A stretch of 64,000 bases of DNA from a virus, in IMG/VR virus record IMGVR_UViG_3300017917_003612, positions 1 to 64,000 of that record. One strand, written 5' to 3'. Below, one piece after another: positions 39,113 to 47,075 of this stretch. A model generated the notes under the pieces. That model worked only from the letters and a program-made list of their open reading frames with translations. It searched no databases and was not told the origin of the DNA. Every line of letters starts with the position of its first letter. The stretch's first letter is position 1. The position numbers and the translations under genes were made by a program.

Positions 39113-39417
39113 TGTTGCCTTATCTCCCTTTGTGCATGTTTGATCATAGCTTCATGTTTGAAATTCAATGTATCTGTGCTGTCTTGTGTAGTTCCATTGT
39201 AGGCATTTGAAAGAATACCAACTACACTGGTCATTTGAAAAGCCACTTTTAAGCGATCCCATTGACTGTATTTCTGGCTTTCCAAAAATTTATACTGTTC
39301 TTCTCGACGACTACAATCTACTTTAAATGTGCTCAGTTCAGTAAAATTCATCCTGGAAGGTGCAGTTGTGCATGCCCATTGCCCTAGACACCCAATAATT
39401 ATTATCAGTTTTTTCAT
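39046..39417 (-). CDS. Small lipoprotein
   Basis: 123 residues from the ATG at 39417. Signal peptide with possible lipobox GQWAC, then a helical region with paired cysteines. Part of a run of envelope genes with extensive overlaps. Function unknown. Confidence 0.6.
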   Translation of the reverse strand: MKKLIIIIGCLGQWACTTAPSRMNFTELSTFKVDCSRREEQYKFLESQKYSQWDRLKVAFQMTSVVGILSNAYNGTTQDSTDTLNFKHEAMIKHAQREIRQQCPITDSEQKYLLEREQRLNSH

Positions 39418-39626
39418 TTGCAATCTTTTTGAAGTTTCCAGTATGCTCTACGTAAATTTCTACGAGTCTCTATGTCATTGTCAGACAAAAGAGACTCTGA
39501 TCGAGCTATTAAAGATTCTTGATGTTTTTTATTATAACAATCTGAAAACCATAAATTGGTTTCCGGTGTGTGTCTAGTGGCACACGCCGATACAAATATT
39601 GTTAAAACTAAAACAAATCTTTTCAT
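39414..39626 (-). CDS. Small lipoprotein
   Basis: 70 residues. Signal peptide MKRFVLVLTIFVSAC with lipobox VSAC, then a short soluble domain with two cysteines. Overlaps the downstream lipoprotein gene start. Function unknown. Confidence 0.65.
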   Translation of the reverse strand: MKRFVLVLTIFVSACATRHTPETNLWFSDCYNKKHQESLIARSESLLSDNDIETRRNLRRAYWKLQKDCK

Positions 39627-39778
39627 TTTGTTTTGTTGGGCAAAACAACAGATTTAAAAATAGATAAAGCAGTGTTTTCATTGCAGCCGGCATTTCTTGC
39701 AATATATCTAACTGCATCGCGTGTGTTTAATTGCAGAATAAAAACAGCTTCGTCGGCAAATCGTTGTGCTTTGGTCAT
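39623..39778 (-). CDS. Small hypothetical protein
   Basis: 51 residues with AAGGAG 7 bases before the ATG. Helical, with AQRFADEAVFILQL and DAVRYIARNAG. The stop overlaps the lipoprotein start (TGAAAAG region). Possibly HTH-like; no assignment. Confidence 0.55.
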   Translation of the reverse strand: MTKAQRFADEAVFILQLNTRDAVRYIARNAGCNENTALSIFKSVVLPNKTK

Positions 39779-39787
39779 AATATCTCC

Positions 39788-40162
39788 TTACCAAGATGAG
39801 TTGTAAAAAACTTTTAAACCTGAAAAAATTTCTGCTCGTGCTCGACGGACAAATTCTAAATCTTGTTCACGATAATAATCATCGCTATTACTACCAAAGA
39901 AAAAACCAGAAGTAGATGGGAGCCAGCCATTTTTTACATCCTCCTCGAGTTGATCTAGGTCTTCCCATGTTAACTCAAGTTCAACACCATTAAACATAGG
40001 ATCGTCTGAGCTAGAAAGCGGAAAGCCTTTTTGGTGCCATAACTGTTCCATCCAACCGTGTAGATTAGGATGTTTACGCCAGTAGGCAATTTCTCGTTGT
40101 GCGCCAGTGCCCCACTCTTCATTTGCTTTTGCAGCAGCATAAGCGTACATATCTAAACCCAT
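39788..40162 (-). CDS. Conserved-looking hypothetical protein
   Basis: 124 residues from the ATG at 40162 (GGAG upstream). MGLDMYAYAA and AYWRKHPNLHGWMEQLW are motifs I recall from a widespread phage and bacterial protein family of unknown role. The C-terminal half has ELELTWEDLDQLEED. Confidence 0.65.
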   Translation of the reverse strand: MGLDMYAYAAAKANEEWGTGAQREIAYWRKHPNLHGWMEQLWHQKGFPLSSSDDPMFNGVELELTWEDLDQLEEDVKNGWLPSTSGFFFGSNSDDYYREQDLEFVRRARAEIFSGLKVFYNSSW

Positions 40163-40192
40163 TTGTGTCTCCAAAAATTACAAAGTAGAACT

Positions 40193-40221
40193 ATTATATC
40201 TAATTTAGGAATTAGAGTCAA
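40193..40221 (-). promoter_or_regulatory. Sigma70-type promoter
   Basis: Minus strand TTGACT (40216-40221), 17 bp, TATAAT (40193-40198), reading into the gene at 40162. Confidence 0.8.
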
Positions 40222-40501
40222 TGGGCTTTTTTGGTTTTAATTTCACTACCGTGAGTTTGGTGTTTTTATTGATAGGAGGTGGATCGTTTAATTTCTCTCC
40301 AAATTCTCGTCCCACATAGTATTCACATAATCTATGCCTGCACATGGTGGGAATATCTTCGAAGCCAGGTTCTAATAGAAACTGATAAGGACTTCGTCCC
40401 CAGGTGCTATTTTTAATAAATGTGTAATAACTTCTGCGGTGTTCTTTATTTGAAGGATTAAAAACCGTAGCAGGTCTACAGTTGAGAAGTAGTTTATTCA
40501 C
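40205..40501 (-). CDS. Hypothetical protein
   Basis: 98 residues if started at the GTG at 40501; an upstream extension would cross a promoter and terminator. Basic N-terminus with NPSNKEHRRSYYTF, then PTMCRHRLCEYYVG and a Lys/Pro-rich tail. No family recognised. No clear ribosome-binding site. Confidence 0.5.
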   Translation of the reverse strand: MNKLLLNCRPATVFNPSNKEHRRSYYTFIKNSTWGRSPYQFLLEPGFEDIPTMCRHRLCEYYVGREFGEKLNDPPPINKNTKLTVVKLKPKKPIDSNS

Positions 40502-40531
40502 GATTTTAATAAAAAAGTTAGTAAGGATTAT

Positions 40532-40560
40532 ATAGTAACACAAAGAAAAAGCCCTGTCAA
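40532..40560 (-). promoter_or_regulatory. Promoter overlapping a terminator
   Basis: Minus strand TTGACA (40555-40560) lies in the loop region of the terminator of the gene at 40597. A 17-bp spacer leads to TACTAT (40532-40537), with TATAAT overlapping slightly downstream. Confidence 0.65.
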
Positions 40561-40570
40561 GCAGGGCTTT
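40545..40570 (-). terminator. Rho-independent terminator
   Basis: Minus strand AAGCCCT, 7-base loop GCTTGAC, AGGGCTT, then TTTCTTTG. It ends the phasin-like gene. Confidence 0.85.
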
Positions 40571-40596
40571 AGAGTGTTGCATTTCTACAACAAAGT

Positions 40597-40815
40597 TTAC
40601 TTTTTAGCAACAGTTTGCTTGGGAATAAAGCTAGTTGCTGATTCAGCAACAGTCTTTGCCATGTCGGTACCAACTGCGGCTACGGTTTTGGTCCAATTGG
40701 CCTGAGCGTCAATTAGGGTTTCAAATCCACTGCGAATTTCTTCGTTTGGAATATGAGCAAAAACTGCTTTGGTCTGTTTTGCTGCGTTATCAACTAGTGT
40801 ATCGATGTTATACAT
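40597..40815 (-). CDS. Phasin-like small helical protein
   Basis: 72 residues, all helical and amphipathic, with an Asn/Ala/Lys-rich pattern (LVDNAAKQTKAVFAHI, AQANWTKTVAAVG) resembling phasins, which coat storage granules or membranes. AAGGAG precedes the start. Monocistronic with its own promoter and terminator. Function in the phage is unknown. Confidence 0.6.
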   Translation of the reverse strand: MYNIDTLVDNAAKQTKAVFAHIPNEEIRSGFETLIDAQANWTKTVAAVGTDMAKTVAESATSFIPKQTVAKK

Positions 40816-40844
40816 GTGAATCTCCTTGTAAGTAAAGTATCTGT

Positions 40845-40873
40845 ATTATATTATAATTTATGCGGCAGTGCAA
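40845..40873 (-). promoter_or_regulatory. Sigma70-type promoter
   Basis: Minus strand TTGCAC (40868-40873), 17 bp, TATAAT (40845-40850), reading into the phasin-like gene. Confidence 0.8.
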
Positions 40874-40955
40874 CATAGAATATGCTCATATAATGATTTT
40901 GTTTGTTCTTTTTTTATCACTAAATATTTTACATATTTTTCAAGGAGATTTCAAA

Positions 40956-41249
40956 ATGGAATTAGTAATTCTACTAGTAGCTGTGATTGGTGTACTTGGT
41001 TGGTTTCTATGGCGTGACCGCAAATTTGATGAAGCTGGGTCACACCCATTAGATGGTGCCACCAAATCGTCGGTTTTAGATGTCAATCACGATGGACGAG
41101 TTGATCTTAAAGACGCAGTAGCAGCAGCCGAGGTAGTTGTTGAAAAAACAAAGAAGACAGCCGCAAAAACCAAAGCAGTTGCCAAAGCCACTGCTGCCAA
41201 AGTCAAAACTTCTGCAAAGAAAACTGCTGCAAAGAAACCTAAAAAGTAA
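40956..41249 (+). CDS. Membrane protein with EF-hand-like loop and H1-like tail
   Basis: 97 residues from the ATG at 40956, chosen because AAGGAG lies 10 bases upstream. Domains in order: a membrane helix (3-19), a 12-residue calcium-binding-like loop DVNHDGRVDLKD (42-53), and a Lys/Ala/Thr repeat tail (about 64-97) like histone H1 or bacterial H1-type DNA-binding tails. This would anchor a basic, nucleic-acid-binding tail at the membrane. Confidence 0.68.
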   Translation: MELVILLVAVIGVLGWFLWRDRKFDEAGSHPLDGATKSSVLDVNHDGRVDLKDAVAAAEVVVEKTKKTAAKTKAVAKATAAKVKTSAKKTAAKKPKK

Positions 41250-41252
41250 TAA

Positions 41253-42341
41253 ATGTATTATCCTAACGTCGGAGTCTATTGCGACTCCGACTCCATTCGT
41301 TATCATTTTTCTCAATTCAAACAACTAAATCCACTTAGAGATTGTGCCGGTTATGACAATCTTGATGAATTTTGGCAGGCGTCGTGTTCAATCAAAATAG
41401 CAGGCCTGCATGTTCCATATCCGTTTAACAATGAATTTAGAAATAAAGTTTTGGCAATCAGTGCCAGATGCGATCATGTTTTTGTAGTTGCCACTGAAGT
41501 ACATCCCGAAATAGTTTCTTTTATTCAATCGACTGATCTTGCAAACATCACATATTATATCTGCGGTTTTGTAAATTTTGAACTACAGCATGCCCAAATG
41601 AAACCTTTTATGGATTGGTTCGAAACCAGCACATATTTTTATAGGCACTGGTTACCAGAAATACTAACTAGACTGCGTCCCTACGAAACAAAATACCGAG
41701 CATTTGATATTTTGTTGGGTAGAAAAAAATTGCACAGAGATGAGCTATATAAACACATCAAAGAAAAACCCTGTTTAGGAATTGTTACTTATTTTGATAG
41801 CCACACTAGTCAACTAGGAAATGATCCCGACAAATGGATTTGGGAGCATACTGGAGTAAAAATTATCAATCAACCAGATTGGACTGTTGATCGAGTGAAC
41901 TATTATGGACATGTTATGAGCCTGAGTCAAATTATTCCTGTGAATGTTTATAATCAAACAGCCTACAGTGTTGTTGCTGAAACTTGTTTTCATGACAGCT
42001 TTGCATTCTTTACTGAAAAAACAAGCAAACCAATAATAGCAAAAAGATTGTTTGTTATGTTTGCTGGTCGTGACTATTTGGCCAATCTACGTCGTTTGGG
42101 ATTCAAAACATTCAATGGTATCATAGATGAAAGTTATGATTCAGAATCTGACGCAGTGATTAGATGGCGTTGTGCGTGGGAACAGATGGTATGGTTGGCA
42201 GATCAACCACAGGAACAAATACTACAACAAGTACAACCAATTGTAGAACATAACTTTTCAGTTATGATGCGAACTAATTGGGCGGAAAACTTCAGACTTG
42301 AATTAGAGAACGATATTTTAACGATTTTGAACAAAAATTAG
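41253..42341 (+). CDS. Glycosyltransferase-like protein, paralog 1
   Basis: 362 residues. C-terminal pattern FFTEKTSKPIIAKRLF...GFKTFNGIIDESYDSE, close to the donor-binding end of GT10-type or related glycosyltransferases. The two genes at 42349 and 53716 share it. The N-terminus is variable. Likely glycosylates host surface or phage structures. Its ATG overlaps the stop of the preceding gene (TAAATG). Confidence 0.6.
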   Translation: MYYPNVGVYCDSDSIRYHFSQFKQLNPLRDCAGYDNLDEFWQASCSIKIAGLHVPYPFNNEFRNKVLAISARCDHVFVVATEVHPEIVSFIQSTDLANITYYICGFVNFELQHAQMKPFMDWFETSTYFYRHWLPEILTRLRPYETKYRAFDILLGRKKLHRDELYKHIKEKPCLGIVTYFDSHTSQLGNDPDKWIWEHTGVKIINQPDWTVDRVNYYGHVMSLSQIIPVNVYNQTAYSVVAETCFHDSFAFFTEKTSKPIIAKRLFVMFAGRDYLANLRRLGFKTFNGIIDESYDSESDAVIRWRCAWEQMVWLADQPQEQILQQVQPIVEHNFSVMMRTNWAENFRLELENDILTILNKN

Positions 42342-42348
42342 ATACAAA

Positions 42349-43470
42349 ATGTCATTTGCCGAAAACACAATTGCAGTATATCATCTTATTGAACAAGGTT
42401 TTACAAATCATTGTTATAATAATATACATTGCATTAAAAATTATAAATCTAAAGTTTTTTACGATCAAGAATACAATGATTTTTTGTCGTGCAGCACCAA
42501 ATTTAAGTTTGCCTTTTTTGAAATAACTTATCTTGCGAACCCGCCGCGATCTGACAAATGGTTAGAGATATTTCACAATGTTTACCCAATAGTTGATAAA
42601 TGTTTTATTTTTGTTGGAGATTTAGAGCCAAATGCAATTGCCCGTATACAGTCGCTTGATTTACCAAATGTTGTTTTTTTCATGCCCGGCGAAATCAACA
42701 ACTACTCAATGAAAGTGGCCAAAAAATATTTTTGGAACAATTACATGTCTGAAGTAATAAATCTTTATTTAAAATTATTTCCAAACGATCTAACCAACAA
42801 ATTAAATTTGCCTGTAGAAAATAAAAAGAATTTTGACATTTTATTAGGGCAAAAAAAAGAAAACAAAAATTTAATTTATAATATTTTAAAAGAAAAAGAT
42901 CTTTTCCAATGCAATTATGTTACATATTTTCAAGCATGGGAAGACAATATCAAATTGTTTGATAATTTGACTTTTCATGACACAGACATAAATTATTCAC
43001 AAGGAAGTGGAATGGTTGACTACAAAGGTCATAACATTCATTTATCATCTGTTATTCCAACGGAAGTGTATAATATTACCAATTACACTTTGATTGTTGA
43101 GACTTATTGCTCAAACGATTTTACTTTTTTTACAGAAAAAATCATCAAACCAATTTTAGCTAAAAGATTGTTCGTAGTTTGTGCTGGTCAAAACTATCTG
43201 ACAAATTTAAAAAATTTAGGATTCAAAACTTTTGATGGTATTATTGACGAAAGTTATGATAGTGAGCCAGATCTTTCAAAAAGATTTTTACTTGCATTGG
43301 AACAACTTGAAAAATTGTGTACACGCGATTTTGAAGAAATAATGTTACTGGCAAACAATATTTTGGAACACAATGCAGCAATTGCTGAATCTCTATGTGG
43401 CTGTTACATTTATGATCTTGCTAGAGAAATTAGTAAGATTGTAAATGTTGTTGATACAACTGCTGACTAG
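42349..43470 (+). CDS. Glycosyltransferase-like protein, paralog 2
   Basis: 373 residues with the motif FTEKIIKPILAKRLF...GFKTFDGIIDESYDSE, closely like its neighbour at 41253, suggesting tandem duplication. More AT-rich than the upstream copy. Its 3' end overlaps the convergent UvdE gene by 41 bases. No clear ribosome-binding site. Confidence 0.6.
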   Translation: MSFAENTIAVYHLIEQGFTNHCYNNIHCIKNYKSKVFYDQEYNDFLSCSTKFKFAFFEITYLANPPRSDKWLEIFHNVYPIVDKCFIFVGDLEPNAIARIQSLDLPNVVFFMPGEINNYSMKVAKKYFWNNYMSEVINLYLKLFPNDLTNKLNLPVENKKNFDILLGQKKENKNLIYNILKEKDLFQCNYVTYFQAWEDNIKLFDNLTFHDTDINYSQGSGMVDYKGHNIHLSSVIPTEVYNITNYTLIVETYCSNDFTFFTEKIIKPILAKRLFVVCAGQNYLTNLKNLGFKTFDGIIDESYDSEPDLSKRFLLALEQLEKLCTRDFEEIMLLANNILEHNAAIAESLCGCYIYDLAREISKIVNVVDTTAD

Positions 43471-44449
43471 CCAAATTTTTGCCTTTAGCTTCAACCATAA
43501 TATCTGCCCATGTGCCGTGCTCTAATGCCCATTTGTTGCAAGCCTGATTCCAAGCAAAGTCCGAATGTGCTCGCAGTTTTTGTTTCTTGTAACCAGCTGC
43601 TAGAAGACTTTCAAGGTCAGGCCGTATATTAGGGTCATGACCCACCAACACGTCTTCCCTACTAGTACTAAAATGAACAACAGGGCGAACACCACGCCAA
43701 CTGTCGCAAATCCTCTTGATACGATCGTCTCTATAGTCAATGTATTCTCCAGTTGCAATCCAATGATGATGGAGGTCTAATACCAAGGCACAATCGTTGA
43801 CCAGTTCGAGGCTGGCGTCAAGTCCCCAGGACATTTCGTCGTTTTCGATGGTGATGCAATTTCTTGCTTCGGGGCTGAGACGCTGGAGTGCAGCTTGGAT
43901 ACCGGCTGGACCGCGTTTACCCGAGATGTGGACATTGATTTTAAAGTCCTGGAACGTTGAGCCATAGCCCATCCATCTAGCCATATCTGCATGATATTCA
44001 AACTCCTCAATACTTCTATTTACGATGTTGTCATTCTCACTAGCCAACACACAGAACTGCCCAGGATGAAAACTGAGTCTAACATCCAGGCGTCGTGCAG
44101 TTTCGCCAATCGGTGCAAAGATTTTTTCCAAATGACGTTGCACATCTGCTTGCTGCCACCAAGATTGCCAGTCTTTTTCTGTATAACCTTGCAGCATTTC
44201 CGAACCAAGTCGAACCATTCTACGTTCAGGCGGCAACGTAGCTACACGTTCAATCATCTTGACTGCGGCAGCAGCGTTATGATTCATGATATCCCACTGA
44301 CGCTGTTCGGCTTCTCCAGGATGTTCACGCAACCAGCGCATAGTGGTACTACGGCCGTTGAGATCACGATCCTTTGCATTGACTTTCATACCCCCACATT
44401 CGCTAGGATCATTTAACCACTTGCAGGCAAAGCCTATTCGTCCGATCAT
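43430..44449 (-). CDS. uvdE: UV damage endonuclease UvdE
   Basis: 339 residues. TIM-barrel enzyme: N-terminal IGRIGFACKW, LSFHPGQFCVL, ENDEMSWG, LVLDLHHHW, HFSTSR and HSDFAW are the metal-binding and DNA-cleavage segments of UvdE. It nicks DNA at UV photoproducts to start repair of phage DNA. Overlaps the next gene at its start and a convergent gene at its end. Confidence 0.92.
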   Translation of the reverse strand: MIGRIGFACKWLNDPSECGGMKVNAKDRDLNGRSTTMRWLREHPGEAEQRQWDIMNHNAAAAVKMIERVATLPPERRMVRLGSEMLQGYTEKDWQSWWQQADVQRHLEKIFAPIGETARRLDVRLSFHPGQFCVLASENDNIVNRSIEEFEYHADMARWMGYGSTFQDFKINVHISGKRGPAGIQAALQRLSPEARNCITIENDEMSWGLDASLELVNDCALVLDLHHHWIATGEYIDYRDDRIKRICDSWRGVRPVVHFSTSREDVLVGHDPNIRPDLESLLAAGYKKQKLRAHSDFAWNQACNKWALEHGTWADIMVEAKGKNLASQQLYQQHLQSY

Positions 44450-44694
44450 GTGTTCCTTATAACATACATTGTTAGTCCTGCACCTTGCTCAACCACCACA
44501 CTATCTTTAGGATATTTACGGTAGGTCGCGATGTATTCGCCGGTTCTGCAATTTACTCGTTTCTTTATTACAGCTTCGATTATAATCATCTTATTGCTTA
44601 GTTTGGCCACTTTACCAATCATCAACTTATTTGATTGCGGAAATGCAACAAAGTCGTTGACACAAATATCTTTACCCAAAGCGTCTGTGTGCAT
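44446..44694 (-). CDS. Hypothetical protein
   Basis: 82 residues from the ATG at 44694; the longer reading extends over the promoter. DFVAFPQSNKLMIGKVAKLS resembles a small beta-barrel, followed by basic residues. Stop overlaps uvdE (ATGA). Probably translated with UvdE. Confidence 0.58.
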   Translation of the reverse strand: MHTDALGKDICVNDFVAFPQSNKLMIGKVAKLSNKMIIIEAVIKKRVNCRTGEYIATYRKYPKDSVVVEQGAGLTMYVIRNT

Positions 44695-44716
44695 AAGAAA
44701 TTTATTTAAAAATGAT

Positions 44717-44745
44717 ATTATAACTGCACTTTGATATAAAGTCAA
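44717..44745 (-). promoter_or_regulatory. Sigma70-type promoter for the uvdE operon
   Basis: Minus strand TTGACT (44740-44745), 17 bp, TATAAT (44717-44722), overlapping the end of the gene at 44746. Confidence 0.8.
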
Positions 44746-45009
44746 TCATGCGAATCTCAGTGCAAATTCAGTAGCTACTTGTTCGTTTCTAAAAACAAAA
44801 ACAGTATCAGAATCTTCTAACTTATCGCTATCTCCTAAACTGTATTGATTATAATACAGCCAATCATCGCCATTGAGCCAGTGTTGAATTTCACCTTCTC
44901 TGCCACCATATCTCACTGACCCTGTGCCAGCATTTGCTTTTAGCCATGATTCAATTTCATCATGTTTTTGTGTCATGTTACGGTATGGAATTTTAATAGT
45001 ACTAGGCAT
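44746..45009 (-). CDS. F-x-F...LRW family micro-protein
   Basis: 87 residues from the ATG at 45009 (GGGGAGG upstream). The C-terminus ends TVFVFRNEQVATEFALRFA, the shared tail of several tandem genes here (an aromatic/hydrophobic strand, a FxNE or FxDP turn, then AxxFxLRW). Function unknown. Confidence 0.62.
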   Translation of the reverse strand: MPSTIKIPYRNMTQKHDEIESWLKANAGTGSVRYGGREGEIQHWLNGDDWLYYNQYSLGDSDKLEDSDTVFVFRNEQVATEFALRFA

Positions 45010-45206
45010 TATCCTCCCCACCTTAGTAGAAATAAGGTAGCATCTGCTTGATTTTGAAAAGCAAAATACAAACCATTATTACGCCAGGTGCCTCTATCAA
45101 AGTTATCTATGCAGTAGGCTTCCAATCTACAAGCCTGTTCCCACGCATCAGGTTCAGGAAGCATACGATATTGATATGGCCAATATCTTTTGTTATAGGT
45201 TTGCAT
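45009..45206 (-). CDS. F-x-F...LRW family micro-protein
   Basis: 65 residues. Ends LYFAFQNQADATLFLLRWGG, the same tail as its neighbours. N-terminal part has DAWEQACRLEAYC. It overlaps the preceding and following genes. Confidence 0.65.
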   Translation of the reverse strand: MQTYNKRYWPYQYRMLPEPDAWEQACRLEAYCIDNFDRGTWRNNGLYFAFQNQADATLFLLRWGG

Positions 45207-45622
45207 TATGGATAATAATCCTCGTAAGGGACTACTACCCAGCCTAGTTGCTTGAAGTCTTCGCGTATTTCTTCTGTAATTATGCTTTCCGGTACAAATT
45301 TTGCTATCATGGCCATGTTTGCTAGTTGTTCTTCTGACAATTCCATAGTTAAACCATCTTCATTGTAGAGACCGGTATCTCTAATACCTGAACAATACCA
45401 ATCCATGTAGTCACCTTCACACCGAATATCTGCTACAATACCACCGGCATAACGCCAAGTGCATGACCATGTTTCATCTTTGAGTACGGACATGAGTTCG
45501 AGTTTTTGAAAGGCATTGTTGCAGAGTGCAGCATATAAATTTTGAGCATAACTTTCACTGGCTCGAACTTTTTCTACGAACCATCGTGCGTCTTTCATGT
45601 CGCGTTCAAAATTATATTCCAT
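45206..45622 (-). CDS. Conserved-looking phage protein
   Basis: 138 residues from the ATG at 45622 (AAGGAC upstream). RWFVEKVRASESYAQNLYAALC and WSCTWRYAGGIVADIR are features I recall from proteins in other T4-like phages. Ends SIITEEIREDFKQLGWVVVPYE. No function can be given. Confidence 0.65.
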   Translation of the reverse strand: MEYNFERDMKDARWFVEKVRASESYAQNLYAALCNNAFQKLELMSVLKDETWSCTWRYAGGIVADIRCEGDYMDWYCSGIRDTGLYNEDGLTMELSEEQLANMAMIAKFVPESIITEEIREDFKQLGWVVVPYEDYYP

Positions 45623-45840
45623 TATTGTCCTTGCCATCGCAATTGAAACAACATGGCTTCATGTTCATTTAGAAATTCAAATTCGTATCTTATCCACCAT
45701 TCTGGCTCATTATCCAGCCACGACCATGCCGTAGTTGCATCATTTTCGTACACCATCCATCCAACAAAACTTGGACAATTATTTCTAGCCCAATCTGTAG
45801 TAAATGTTTCATTGATGTCATACAAAGTAATTATTGCCAT
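45622..45840 (-). CDS. F-x-F...LRW family micro-protein
   Basis: 72 residues, ending YEFEFLNEHEAMLFQLRWQGQ (less the first residues). Aromatic-rich middle with TTAWSWLDNEPEWW. Overlaps the genes on both sides. Confidence 0.65.
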   Translation of the reverse strand: MAIITLYDINETFTTDWARNNCPSFVGWMVYENDATTAWSWLDNEPEWWIRYEFEFLNEHEAMLFQLRWQGQ

Positions 45841-46067
45841 TTTAATAAAAAATTACTAGCATCAGATTCGTTTTCAATTACTACTACCATGCCTTGCTGA
45901 TGTTTTCTGCCCTTTGGCAAACATTGATCCATCCAAGTATATATCTCAGTTTCATTGTCCGCCCACCAACGATAATCAGCAATTATAATGTAATGATGTG
46001 GCATTTCATCATCAAAAGGTCCTGTGTGAATAAACCTGCCTTTTTCTTTAGGAAATACTACGCTCAC
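45831..46067 (-). CDS. F-x-F...LRW family micro-protein
   Basis: 78 residues, ending MVVVIENESDASNFLLKWQ. Middle has YIIIADYRWWADNETEIYTW. Start overlaps the preceding gene. Confidence 0.62.
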   Translation of the reverse strand: MSVVFPKEKGRFIHTGPFDDEMPHHYIIIADYRWWADNETEIYTWMDQCLPKGRKHQQGMVVVIENESDASNFLLKWQ

Positions 46068-46252
46068 TGTTTTTGATTCTCTTTAGGTGGTTTGACTGAG
46101 CAAATAGCAACAAATCCTTTGTTGTCCCAATCTCGTCGTGCATCCATACATTCTACATAATTTGGGTAGACTTTACTGTATACGAATTTTATCTTTGGAG
46201 GTGGGTCCGTCCATAGTTGTACAATAAGTATCCAAGGCATCAAATCTAACAT
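46064..46252 (-). CDS. Small two-cysteine exported or membrane protein
   Basis: 62 residues. Hydrophobic N-terminus (PWILIVQLW), then VECMDARRDW...AICSV. Same layout as 3938, 15761, 22203 and 23579. Overlaps the following gene. Confidence 0.55.
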   Translation of the reverse strand: MLDLMPWILIVQLWTDPPPKIKFVYSKVYPNYVECMDARRDWDNKGFVAICSVKPPKENQKQ

Positions 46253-46253
46253 G

Positions 46254-46505
46254 TCATGTCCTTAAAATTTCAAAAGTCCATTTGGCACTATCTGGATCTA
46301 TATCAAACCATAATTGATCGTTTTTGTCTAGCCAAACAGTGAGCCCTTTGTTGGTAAAATACTCTACTGCGGTTTGTTTGAATTGTTTGTCATTGTACTC
46401 TTTACCTTTTTTTGCTGCCATTTGAATACTGTGAAGTTCGTCTATATAATATTTTAATATATGATCATGAAACCATTCGGGTGCGTCTCTAAAACGAAAT
46501 TGCAT
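46254..46505 (-). CDS. Divergent F-x-F...LRW family member
   Basis: 83 residues, with a helical N-terminus and a C-terminus LWFDIDPDSAKWTFEILRT, which keeps the position of the shared tail but departs in detail. Possibly a divergent paralog. Confidence 0.55.
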   Translation of the reverse strand: MQFRFRDAPEWFHDHILKYYIDELHSIQMAAKKGKEYNDKQFKQTAVEYFTNKGLTVWLDKNDQLWFDIDPDSAKWTFEILRT

Positions 46506-46506
46506 A

Positions 46507-46728
46507 CTATCCCCACTTTAGCAAAAACATCAATAACTCTGCTTCGTTGCGAAATTTAAATGTATCAAAACTTGTTCTCCGGCCACATCTATTGTGCATG
46601 CACCATTCCTGTATCGGCTCAAGATTGTGTTCTCTTAATCCTGTTTGGGTGACAGGTCCGTGATCGTATGCAATTCTGGCAATTACGATCAAAGGATATG
46701 CTGCATCTCTCTCCCAAACTATCTTCAT
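46507..46728 (-). CDS. F-x-F...LRW family micro-protein
   Basis: 73 residues, ending DTFKFRNEAELLMFLLKWG. N-terminal segment has VIARIAYDHGPV. Member of the tandem array; overlaps the next gene by four bases. Confidence 0.65.
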   Translation of the reverse strand: MKIVWERDAAYPLIVIARIAYDHGPVTQTGLREHNLEPIQEWCMHNRCGRRTSFDTFKFRNEAELLMFLLKWG

Positions 46729-47075
46729 GTGATTCGAACACGATTCATTGCTGCACGGTCGCTATACAGTCGATGGCCACGTGATCTAAACAATTCTGCT
46801 GCTGTTTGAGGGTCTGTTTCGAACATCTGCTCAATATCTTCTTTACTTATACTCATATCACAGTCAACGGCATATAATTCATAATGACGCTGTTGATTGC
46901 ATCTAGCACGAAGTAGCATGTTTTGTATCATCTGATTGAGCGGATTACGAGCAGGCTCTTGATTATTTAATATCCTAAATGTGTTTTCGCTATCCCACTG
47001 TTCGTATTGGGTAATAGGAACCACACTTTCTAGGCCTTCTTCGCACCAGTAAACCAAATAAGCATTGGTGGTCAT
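46725..47075 (-). CDS. Conserved-looking phage protein
   Basis: 116 residues. Starts NAYLVYWCEEGLESVVPITQYE, a segment I recall from other phages, then a helical C-terminal half with an acidic MSISKEDIEQMF and TAAELFRSRGHRLYSD. Function unknown. Confidence 0.65.
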   Translation of the reverse strand: MTTNAYLVYWCEEGLESVVPITQYEQWDSENTFRILNNQEPARNPLNQMIQNMLLRARCNQQRHYELYAVDCDMSISKEDIEQMFETDPQTAAELFRSRGHRLYSDRAAMNRVRIT

